A program made the position numbers and the translations under genes. A DNA stretch of 5,792 nt from contig CALMPQ010000480.1 of the NCBI GenBank assembly GCA_937872005.1, forward strand, positions 1-5,792, written 5' to 3'. Position 1 is the stretch's first letter. Each line of letters begins with the position of its first letter. Shown here piece after piece: positions 1 to 5,431 of this stretch. Below the pieces are notes generated by a model. It made no database searches and had not been told where the DNA came from. It saw only the letters and a list, made by a program, of their open reading frames with translations. Source of the stretch: an uncultured Propioniciclava sp. (GTDB lineage: Bacteria; Actinomycetota; Actinomycetes; Propionibacteriales; Propionibacteriaceae).

Positions 1-42
1 CCCAGCCACTGGCTGGGGGCGCTTCTTCTTGCCCTGCGACAC
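1..42 (-). CDS. Probable integrase / site-specific recombinase, N-terminal 14 codons only (partial)
   Basis: Downstream of the excisionase-like gene, on the same strand, a GTG at 42-40 opens a frame that stays open to the window edge. It reads MSQGKKKRPQPVAG, a basic start of the kind seen in many actinobacterial tyrosine recombinases. A GGAGG sequence (complement of 63-67) lies about 20 bases upstream, which is longer than ideal. A small inverted repeat (42-46 with 52-56) sits between it and the start. No catalytic part is visible, so 'integrase' is inferred from position: excisionase genes commonly precede or overlap the integrase gene. The gene could equally be something else. No other start codon occurs in this frame between the excisionase stop and this GTG. 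Confidence 0.4.
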   Translation of the reverse strand, partial: MSQGKKKRPQPVAG

Positions 43-69
43 CCGGGATGACCGGGAGGCGACCTCCGC

Positions 70-255
70 TCAGAACCCCGCGGTGCGAAGCGGTCGGAGG
101 AGCTTGTCGACGTCCGAGGGATCCAGGCGGAGGATCTTGGGGCCGTCGCGGTAGGCGCGGAGCTTGCCGGCGGCGATGCGCCGCCGGAGGGTCTTCGTGC
201 TGAGGGAGGTCCGCTCGGCTGCCTGGGCGAGGGACTCGTAGGTCTTGGGGGTCAT
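70..255 (-). CDS. Excisionase-like helix-turn-helix DNA-binding protein
   Basis: This is a 61-residue basic protein of the excisionase / MerR-type helix-turn-helix family. Residues 7-30 (SLAQAAERTSLSTKTLRRRI and neighbours) form the helix-turn-helix: the first helix selects the site and LSTKTLRRRIAAGKL carries the recognition helix. RDGPKILRL (37-44) is the short beta wing, and DPSDVDKLL closes the domain. Such proteins bend attachment-site DNA and direct an integrase towards excision, and they often act as repressors too. The start at 255 is preferred over an upstream ATG at 309 because AAGGAG lies a few bases upstream of it and the domain begins immediately. The upstream extension would be low-complexity. 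The gene is transcribed leftward into the probable integrase and diverges from the operon beginning at 469. The family call is firm; the excisionase role is inferred from context. Confidence 0.85.
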   Translation of the reverse strand: MTPKTYESLAQAAERTSLSTKTLRRRIAAGKLRAYRDGPKILRLDPSDVDKLLRPLRTAGF

Positions 256-468
256 GGGTGTCTCCTTCCTTGCCCTCCAGAAGTGGCTAACAGGGCCCTT
301 CACGGACACCCCAGCCCAAGTTGTGCGCCAAGATCGGTGGCAGTTCGTTCACGGTCTCTGCTTGCCCACCTCTGTCCACCACCCCAAGATTCCCCGTGCC
401 CCGGGTGTCCGCAAGGGCCCGTTTCCGCCGCTTCTGGATAGCGAGAGCTACTGGGAGGGCGGGTCGCC
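256..468. promoter_or_regulatory. Divergent control region between the excisionase-like gene and the 96-residue gene
   Basis: These 213 bases separate two divergent transcription units and hold no convincing gene. On the left is the minus-strand ribosome-binding site (GGAG, complement of 263-269). On the right is GGGAGGG at 453-459, nine bases before the GTG at 469. A 9-bp perfect inverted pair, CGGACACCC (303-311) and GGGTGTCCG (403-411), spans about 110 bp. The same 7-mer core also occurs at 256-262, directly against the excisionase start. TAGCGA at 439-444 resembles an actinobacterial -10 box, but I find no good -35 seventeen to eighteen bases upstream. The region probably contains both promoters and operator-like sites; the exact elements are uncertain. 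Confidence 0.5.
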
Positions 469-759
469 GTGAACGGATCGGTGGGGCTGGCGCGGGCGCT
501 GGGGCATGTGCGGAATGCGATGGTCGCGTTCGTTGCGGCGGAGGATCCGTCGGGGGAGTCGCTGTTCCTGGCGGCGGAGTGTCTGGACCTCGAGGGTTTG
601 TTCGCCGAGCTGGGCGTCGAGCCCGAGCTGCTCGACCCGGAGCCGGACGCAAGGGCGTCGCTGGACGCTGCGTCCCACGCGCTGGCTGGGGCGAGGCCGC
701 TTGTGCCTCTCGCGTTGTGGGCGGGGTTGCAGGCGGTGCGGGCGAGGGCCCCGCGATGA
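469..759 (+). CDS. Small acidic alpha-helical protein of unknown function, first gene of the element operon
   Basis: This is a 96-residue protein that I do not recognise. It starts with GTG, and GGGAGGG at 453-459 gives a nine-base spacing. The sequence is rich in Ala, Leu, Glu and Asp and looks like four or so helices: residues 4-24, an acidic stretch 25-57 (LAAECLDLEGLFAELGVEPE), then 62-74 and 76-92. No signal peptide, membrane segment, cysteine cluster or known motif is visible. Its stop codon overlaps the next ATG (ATGA, 756-759), so it is translationally coupled to the 484-residue gene. Codon use is typical of its neighbours and all longer frames across it are in other phases. A partner or regulator of the downstream replication-type proteins is plausible but is only inferred from the coupling. 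Confidence 0.72.
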   Translation: MNGSVGLARALGHVRNAMVAFVAAEDPSGESLFLAAECLDLEGLFAELGVEPELLDPEPDARASLDAASHALAGARPLVPLALWAGLQAVRARAPR

Positions 760-2210
760 CGGCCACGGTGGGGACGCTGCTGGACGACGTCCATGCCCGA
801 GCCTGGGATCTGTGTTCCCGGTCGAGCGAGGTTGAGGAAGGCGCCTCGCACGAACAGCTGGCTGCCGGCTTGTTGGCCGCCTGGCCGCGGCTGGCCAACG
901 CTGCCCTGCGTGTGCTGGACGCCGTCCACGTGGAGCCGGTCTGGCTCGACGACGCCTCCGGCGTCCGTGAGGTGCTTCGCGCGATCGCGGGCGAGAAGTC
1001 GTTGGCTTCGCCGAGCGTGGCGGGCAGCGAGGTTGCACCCGCAGGGTCGGAGCATGCGGTGTTGGCGATCGCGACTCGCCTCGGGGTGATCGCCGACATG
1101 CTCAGCGGCGAGAGGGCCGCACGGACGGAGGTCGACCGCGTAGCTTCGTTGGGGCTGCAGGCCAACACCGTGGCGGTCGTCCATGCCGTGGCAGTCACCA
1201 CGCTGGCGGCGCTGGGGGACCATCGAGAGCTTGAAACGGCCAGGTGGTTGATGCGAGGGGTGCTGGTCCGCAGCGAGCGGCACGCGATGACCCCCACGGT
1301 GGAACGCGCAGGGCGGTACGAGGACGTCGCGGCCATCTCCTCAGAGGACCAGTCGTTGGATGGCGCGATCGCTCGTTGGCTCCCCGCGACGGTTGCGGCC
1401 CTGGGGTCTCCGCGGCGGGTCACCCAGAGCGCGCTGCAGTTCGCGGCCGGTGACGCGCTGATCCTGATCGCCACAGCGGGAACGGTGCTCAACGCCGCCG
1501 CGCAGGTGGGGCTGGTCCGAGACGATCGTGCGGACCGGGCACGTGCGGCGCTGGTTGGCGCGCATGAGGCGTGGCGTCCCCTGGTCTCGTGGCCGGGGAC
1601 CGTCCGGCTGAACGGCGTCCGTGACATCGAGCAGTTCGAGGCGTCGAGGCAGTTGCGGCAGGTGATCACCGACAATCTGCGGGAGAACCGCGGGTGGCTG
1701 CCGCCGGAGACCCTGTCGGATCGCTTCGACCTGGGGTCGCTGGTGGGGTCGCTTCGGCGGGGCTTGCACGGGGTCGGGAACGTGGCCGTCGCGCACTTCC
1801 AGACGATGGACCGCCTGGTCCGCAGTCCCAGCCAGTTGTGGATCGCCGCCTCGGCGGTGACCCAGACCGCCTATCGGGGATACGCCACGATCGGGGCCGC
1901 ATCCCGCAAGGGCTGGGTGCCGATGCCGCCCGGCGAGCCCGCCGGGCTCGACCTGCTCGCGGGCGCCAAGCTGGCGCTGTCCAGGACGACGCTGGCGGTG
2001 GCCGCGCTGGACGCCTCCGCCGCCGCATCCCGGAGCCAGGTCGGCGCGGGAACCCTCCGGTGGGACGGCGGGCGGATCGTCGCTTACCGCGCCGACGGCC
2101 ACCCACGTCTCTTCGAGACCGTCCACTCGCCCGAGCCGGCGGGGGCGCGGTCCGAGCGCCAGACTCCCGTCAGGCTGGGCGGACCCGATCAGCCAAGCCC
2201 GCGTCGATGA
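756..2210 (+). CDS. Uncharacterised 484-residue alanine-rich helical protein of the mobile element
   Basis: I do not recognise a family. The ATG at 756 overlaps the preceding stop (ATGA), and its own TGA overlaps the start of the primase-like gene (ATGA, 2207-2210). It is therefore the middle gene of a tightly coupled operon. An earlier in-frame ATG at 321 would overlap the 96-residue gene entirely and is not needed. The protein is almost all helix with many Ala and Leu. A hydrophobic helix at about 232-252 (AGDALILIATAGTVLNAA) is too alanine-rich and isolated to call a membrane segment. Residues 282-345 (ending in SLRRGLHGVGNVAV) and 356-425 appear more ordered, and the last 60 residues are Pro/Arg-rich and probably flexible. 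No Walker, nuclease, HTH or zinc motif is visible. Coupling to a primase-like gene suggests a part in replication or maintenance of the element; this is inference. Confidence 0.78.
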   Translation: MTATVGTLLDDVHARAWDLCSRSSEVEEGASHEQLAAGLLAAWPRLANAALRVLDAVHVEPVWLDDASGVREVLRAIAGEKSLASPSVAGSEVAPAGSEHAVLAIATRLGVIADMLSGERAARTEVDRVASLGLQANTVAVVHAVAVTTLAALGDHRELETARWLMRGVLVRSERHAMTPTVERAGRYEDVAAISSEDQSLDGAIARWLPATVAALGSPRRVTQSALQFAAGDALILIATAGTVLNAAAQVGLVRDDRADRARAALVGAHEAWRPLVSWPGTVRLNGVRDIEQFEASRQLRQVITDNLRENRGWLPPETLSDRFDLGSLVGSLRRGLHGVGNVAVAHFQTMDRLVRSPSQLWIAASAVTQTAYRGYATIGAASRKGWVPMPPGEPAGLDLLAGAKLALSRTTLAVAALDASAAASRSQVGAGTLRWDGGRIVAYRADGHPRLFETVHSPEPAGARSERQTPVRLGGPDQPSPRR

Positions 2211-4066
2211 GCCCTGTTCCTGGACGTCCGGCCTTGGGAGCGGGCACCGCCGCAGACGCCTGGTCGTTGACCGCCCAGATCAGCCCGCGGCGGGTGGTCC
2301 GAGCCGCTGCTGTGGACGCCGACGGGCGGCCACTCAACGCCTACCCGGTGGGGCACCCGGTCGCTGGGGCTCAGCCAGGGACGCCGTGGGCGGTTCACCT
2401 GGCCGACACCCAGGGACGCTTCCGGCTGCTGTGCGCGGACCTGGACGCCAAGCCCTCCGCTGACGCGGCTGCTGCAGACGCCGTCCGCCTGTCCAGCTTC
2501 CTCTCCGACTTGGGGATCCCGCACCTGGTGTGCGCGTCCGGACCCACGGGCGGCCGCCATGTGTGGCTCGGCCTGCGCGAGTCGGTGGACGCCGAGGTGG
2601 TCAGCGCCCTCGCGTACTTGCTGAAGACGTGGCTGCCGACCCTCGACGTCGCACCGCTGGTCAACCCGACGTCGGGCTGCGTGCGCCCGCCCGGCTCGCC
2701 GCACCGACTCGGCGGCGTCTCGCAGGTGATAGCCGGCTCGGTGCATACGCTGACGGAAGCCACGGTCACCCTCGCTGAGGTTCACGCCCTCATGAGTCGG
2801 ATTGCCGAGCAGGTGCAGCTCGCTGCACCCTCGGCTGCATCGCGGCAGCGTCGTCCGGTGGCCGAGGAGAACGGCATGCCGTTCCTTCCCGGCGCGAAGC
2901 GTCCGCTGTCGGTGCACCGCGGGGCACTGTTGGACACACCCCCGACGGGGGATCTGTCGGCGGTGCTGTGGCGGGTGTTGTGCGGTGCGGCGGCGGCCCG
3001 CTGGCGCTTCGCCGACATCATGGCGATCGCCGACGCCCCAGGACTCGAGCACGCGCGCACCCTCCGGGCCGGAGCCTCTCGCGTCCCTCGTCCGGCCCGC
3101 GGCTCGGCCTCGACCATGGCAGTGCTGCGTCGCCAGTGGAGCCGTGCGGTCCTGACGATGGCGGACTTGCCGCCGGGTCAGTCCCAGGAGGGCACGGACA
3201 CGAGCTTCGAGCTGCGAGCAGAAGTCGTCGCCGCGATCGTCCGCACCGTGCAACGTCGCGCCGACGCAACACCTGGGCGATGGGGACGGTCGCGGTCAGG
3301 TTTGGCGCAGCGGCGCATCCTGGATGCCCTGTGCCTGTTCCACCTGCAGGGCGTCCGAGCCGACGAGGTCGAGGCTGACATCCGCCGCCTTGCCCTGACC
3401 TGCGGCCTGGACCGCGAGACAGCACGACGGTCCCTGCTCGCCCTGGCTGCCGACGGATGGATCAGCCGCACCCGAAACGCCGCAGGACGCCGCGGCGCGT
3501 ACTGGACGATCGACCCCGGCGGCGTTGTTCACAGCCGGGTGTGCGGCGTGCTGTCACAAGCGGACCCGCGCCCCCCTGGCACCGGCCCCTCCCTGCGGAT
3601 CGTGCTCAGCAACGAGCTGGCCGACCGATTGCGCGCGAGCGCCCACGATGCCTTCGCCACGGCGGGAGGTCTGGGCCTCGAAGCCGGCAGCCTCTACGGG
3701 CGGCTCGCCAACCGCACCAGCGAATTTCTTGACGCGGAGACGGCCCCGGTCGTCCTGCCGGTCGCTGAGGCGGTCGCCGTCAGGAGGGCCCGGCCCCCTC
3801 TGAGGGGGCAAGGCGCCCAACCCGGTAGCAGACAGGCATCCCGGCCTGCGCTAGCGTCGGCGCATGGTGCGCGCCGGGGGGAAGAAGTGGGTGTTCGTCC
3901 AGATCCCCGCCTACAGGGACGCCGAACTCGGCGCGACCCTCCGGGCGCTGTACGGCCGGGCGGCGCACCCCGAGAGGTTGCGGACCGTGGTGTTGTGGCA
4001 GAGGGGTCCAGACGAACCGGCGCTGCCCGTCGAGGTCGCCGCGCTGCCCGAGTTGACGGTCCTTGA
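2207..4066 (+). CDS. AEP primase-like protein with C-terminal winged helix; 3' end abnormal
   Basis: The frame from the ATG at 2207 (overlapping the previous stop) encodes 619 residues. An archaeo-eukaryotic primase core is visible with all three motifs: DLDAK (78-82, Asp78/Asp80), GGRHVWL (115-121, His118), and LDVAP (146-150, Asp147) followed by RPPGSPHRLGG (160-170). Such proteins start replication of plasmids, phages and integrating elements. Residues about 365-436 form a winged helix-turn-helix (LAQRRILDAL; CGLDRETARRSLLALAADGW), probably for origin binding. A second domain begins near 463 but breaks off around 500-525. After about codon 525 codon use turns poor (AGG, AGA, CAA), a GC hairpin interrupts the frame at 3793-3809, and the last 203 bases overlap the glycosyltransferase gene. 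The biological end is therefore probably near 3780-3800, through truncation, frameshift or fusion. The catalytic core looks intact. Confidence 0.72.
   Translation: MSPVPGRPALGAGTAADAWSLTAQISPRRVVRAAAVDADGRPLNAYPVGHPVAGAQPGTPWAVHLADTQGRFRLLCADLDAKPSADAAAADAVRLSSFLSDLGIPHLVCASGPTGGRHVWLGLRESVDAEVVSALAYLLKTWLPTLDVAPLVNPTSGCVRPPGSPHRLGGVSQVIAGSVHTLTEATVTLAEVHALMSRIAEQVQLAAPSAASRQRRPVAEENGMPFLPGAKRPLSVHRGALLDTPPTGDLSAVLWRVLCGAAAARWRFADIMAIADAPGLEHARTLRAGASRVPRPARGSASTMAVLRRQWSRAVLTMADLPPGQSQEGTDTSFELRAEVVAAIVRTVQRRADATPGRWGRSRSGLAQRRILDALCLFHLQGVRADEVEADIRRLALTCGLDRETARRSLLALAADGWISRTRNAAGRRGAYWTIDPGGVVHSRVCGVLSQADPRPPGTGPSLRIVLSNELADRLRASAHDAFATAGGLGLEAGSLYGRLANRTSEFLDAETAPVVLPVAEAVAVRRARPPLRGQGAQPGSRQASRPALASAHGARRGEEVGVRPDPRLQGRRTRRDPPGAVRPGGAPREVADRGVVAEGSRRTGAARRGRRAARVDGP
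3793..3809. terminator. GC-rich hairpin, possible terminator between the element operon and the glycosyltransferase
   Basis: GCCCCC (3793-3798) and GGGGGC (3804-3809) form a perfect 6-bp all-GC stem with the loop TCTGA. There is no T-tract after it, which is common for actinobacterial terminators. It sits about 55 bases before the glycosyltransferase start and inside the run-on tail of the primase-like frame, where the sequence no longer looks coding. This supports the view that the upstream gene functionally ends before it. Because the stem is symmetrical it could act on either strand. Confidence 0.5.
3829..3857 (+). promoter_or_regulatory. Promoter of the glycosyltransferase-hydroxylase operon
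   Basis: CAGACA (3829-3834) matches TTGACA at four of six positions. It is followed after 17 bases by TAGCGT (3852-3857), a good actinobacterial -10 (TANNNT). The ATG at 3864 lies six bases after the -10, where transcription would be expected to begin, and no Shine-Dalgarno sequence precedes it. The likely result is a leaderless mRNA. The box TAGCGTCG recurs in the promoter before the third gene of this unit (5386-5393). Confidence 0.55.
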
Positions 4067-4757
4067 GTGCCGGGCGGCCGACAGCCAAGGCCCGAACTGG
4101 GCGCGCCGGCAGATCCAGGAGCGGTACGACGGGGAGGACCTGACGCTGCTGCTCGACTCCCATATGCGGTTCGTCCGGGGGTGGGACGCCGCCGCGATCG
4201 GCATGCTGGACCGGTTGACGAGCCGCGGCGTGCGGCGTCCGGTGCTCACCGGCTACCTGCCCGCCTACGTGCCGGGGGCGGGCAGGCGCGGTCGGCGGGG
4301 AGTGCCGATGCGGATCTACCCGCTGGCCCGTGAGGAAGGCGTGCTCACGCGCCTCACCAGCTACGAGTTGCCCTACTGGGAGCGGCTGGAGGAGCCTGCC
4401 CGGGCCGACTTCCTGTCGTTGCACTTCGCCCTGGCCGACGGTGAGTTCAACCTGGTCGTGCCGCACGATCCCGAGTTGTACTTCTTCGGCGACGAGGTGG
4501 CGCTCGGGTGCCGCGCCCACACGCACGGATGGACGCTGTGGCATCCCCACCGGGTGATCGGCTGGCACGCGTACGATCGAGGCGCGCGGGTTCCGCACTG
4601 GGACTCCCACCCCGAGTGGGGCGACGCGCACCGCGCCACGCTCGGACGCCTTCGCGCACTGTTCGGCGGGGACCCGGCCCTGCGACACCTGCTAGGGAAG
4701 GAGCACACCGTGGCCGACTACGAGCGTCACATCATGCACAGGCTGGTGGCGGCGTGA
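3864..4757 (+). CDS. Skp1 GlcNAc-transferase-like glycosyltransferase
   Basis: This 297-residue protein resembles the GlcNAc glycosyltransferase family (Pfam PF11397), whose studied member is Gnt1 of Dictyostelium, which adds GlcNAc to a hydroxyproline of Skp1 in the cytoplasm. Visible motifs in order are: VFVQIPAYRDAELGATLRAL (10-29, nucleotide-sugar binding strand and helix), SQGPNWARRQIQ (74-85), LLLDSHMRFVRGWD (95-108, with Asp98-Ser-His100 at the DxD-like metal site), RRPVLTGYLPAY (124-135), HDPELYFFGDE (201-211) and HGWTLWHPHR (221-230). There is no signal peptide or membrane helix. The ATG at 3864 is chosen because the first beta-strand begins at residue 9; it lies six bases past a -10 box, implying leaderless translation. 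The stop overlaps the hydroxylase start (GTGA). Donor sugar and acceptor are not shown by the sequence; the hydroxyproline acceptor is inferred from the neighbour. Confidence 0.9.
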   Translation: MVRAGGKKWVFVQIPAYRDAELGATLRALYGRAAHPERLRTVVLWQRGPDEPALPVEVAALPELTVLECRAADSQGPNWARRQIQERYDGEDLTLLLDSHMRFVRGWDAAAIGMLDRLTSRGVRRPVLTGYLPAYVPGAGRRGRRGVPMRIYPLAREEGVLTRLTSYELPYWERLEEPARADFLSLHFALADGEFNLVVPHDPELYFFGDEVALGCRAHTHGWTLWHPHRVIGWHAYDRGARVPHWDSHPEWGDAHRATLGRLRALFGGDPALRHLLGKEHTVADYERHIMHRLVAA

Positions 4758-5359
4758 GCGGGGCGTTCTGCGAGCGCGTGGCTCGCGACGGGCTCGCCTG
4801 GGAGGACGCCTGGCTCGACCCGCGCACGTGCGCCCGGGTCGTCGGCGAACTCGACTTCGCGTTCTGGCGGCGCAGCCAGGTCGCGGACCGGGCCGAAGGC
4901 GTCCTCGTCTCCCGGGAGAGCATCGAGCGGACGAGCCTGTCCACCTCGGCCAAGTGGTTCAGCCCCGCCCTGCGACGCATCGTGGACGACATCCAGGCCC
5001 GGCTGGTCACCGAGTTCGGCGTCGACGAGGCGCACCTCGAGGCGTGGCAGGCGGTGGCGTACGCGGCGGGCGGCCGATTCGGCACCCACCACGACGGCGG
5101 CCATCTCGCGGGGGAGCCCGGCGGCGAACGCGTCCTCACGTTCCTGCTGTGCGTCGCGGCCCCGGACGCGGGCGGGGCGACCTATTTCCCCGATCTCGAC
5201 CTGCTGCTGCAACCGGTGGCGGGCCGCCTGGTCGTGTGGAACAACCTCACCGCGGACGGGACGATCGACCAGCGGATGCGCCACGCCGCCACCCCGGTGC
5301 ACGAGGGCCGCAAGGTGATGCTTACGACGTGGTCCAGGCAGCGTCCGCTGCACGCCTGA
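4754..5359 (+). CDS. Prolyl 4-hydroxylase-type 2-oxoglutarate/Fe(II) dioxygenase
   Basis: This 201-residue protein has the complete active site of the P4H alpha-subunit-like family, which hydroxylates proline using O2, 2-oxoglutarate and Fe(II). YAAGGRFGTHHDGG (103-116) fits the family pattern Y-x2-G-x2-[FY]-x2-H-x-D, giving His112 and Asp114. The distal His177 (RMRHAATPV) binds iron and Lys187 (EGRKVML) binds 2-oxoglutarate; their ten-residue separation equals that in animal P4H. GGATYFP (140-146) and VAGRLVVWNNL (155-165) are the usual core strands. It lacks the peptide-substrate domain and the ER signal of animal enzymes, as expected for a soluble bacterial protein. The GTG at 4754 overlaps the glycosyltransferase stop, so translation is probably coupled; longer in-frame starts would lie deep inside that gene. 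Substrate is unknown: candidates are the small protein encoded at 5432 or, as reported for a Pseudomonas prolyl hydroxylase, EF-Tu. Confidence 0.92.
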   Translation: MSGAFCERVARDGLAWEDAWLDPRTCARVVGELDFAFWRRSQVADRAEGVLVSRESIERTSLSTSAKWFSPALRRIVDDIQARLVTEFGVDEAHLEAWQAVAYAAGGRFGTHHDGGHLAGEPGGERVLTFLLCVAAPDAGGATYFPDLDLLLQPVAGRLVVWNNLTADGTIDQRMRHAATPVHEGRKVMLTTWSRQRPLHA

Positions 5360-5362
5360 TCC

Positions 5363-5391
5363 TTGCCAGCGCGCCCCGGCGGGCGTAGCGT
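5363..5391 (+). promoter_or_regulatory. Promoter of the 95-residue proline-rich protein gene, with an inverted repeat in the spacer
   Basis: TTGCCA (5363-5368), a 17-base spacer and TAGCGT (5386-5391) make a near-ideal housekeeping-type promoter starting four bases after the hydroxylase stop. The spacer holds CGCCC (5372-5376) and GGGCG (5381-5385), a 5-bp inverted repeat with a CGGC loop that abuts the -10. It could be an operator or a weak terminator for the upstream operon. Transcription would start near 5398, giving a leader of about 34 bases that contains a run of nine G. Confidence 0.6.
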
Positions 5392-5419
5392 CGAAATCCC
5401 GGAGCGGGGGGGGGAGATC

Positions 5420-5425
5420 AGGAGG
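5420..5425 (+). promoter_or_regulatory. Strong ribosome-binding site for the 95-residue protein
   Basis: AGGAGG is a perfect Shine-Dalgarno core six bases before the ATG at 5432. It fixes that start over the upstream in-frame TTG at 5363, which falls inside the promoter. The strength of this site contrasts with the leaderless or coupled starts of the two enzymes and suggests that this protein is made in larger amounts. Confidence 0.75.
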
Positions 5426-5431
5426 GCCACC

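Noticed and set aside
1..17. Perfect inverted repeat CCCAGCC-ACT-GGCTGGG considered as a terminator
   Set aside because: It would fall inside the opening codons of the probable integrase reading leftward and has no T-tract; palindromes of this size are common in such GC-rich DNA.
321..755. N-terminal extension of the 484-residue gene to an ATG at 321
   Set aside because: The added part is Gly/Arg-rich, overlaps the 96-residue gene entirely, and lacks a Shine-Dalgarno sequence; the ATGA start at 756 is better.
287..1675. Long minus-strand open frame of 462 codons opposite the first two operon genes, and a 327-codon one at 300-1283
   Set aside because: Low-complexity Arg/Pro/Ser/Ala sequence typical of the antisense of high-GC genes. 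No domain, no ribosome-binding site, and conflict with better-supported coupled genes.
1934..1950. Perfect 7-bp inverted repeat CGAGCCC-GCC-GGGCTCG
   Set aside because: Lies within coding sequence for GEPAGLD and is explained by codon choice at high GC.
1341..2126. Minus-strand frame of 261 codons inside the 484-residue gene
   Set aside because: Composition is that of a shadow frame, it overlaps a well-coupled gene fully, and no motif is visible.
2189..3253. Minus-strand frame of 354 codons opposite the primase-like gene
   Set aside because: The plus strand carries all three primase motifs; the antisense product is repetitive and unmotivated.
3780..4688. Minus-strand frame of 302 codons opposite the glycosyltransferase
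   Set aside because: The plus-strand frame has the complete glycosyltransferase motif series; the reverse frame is a shadow.
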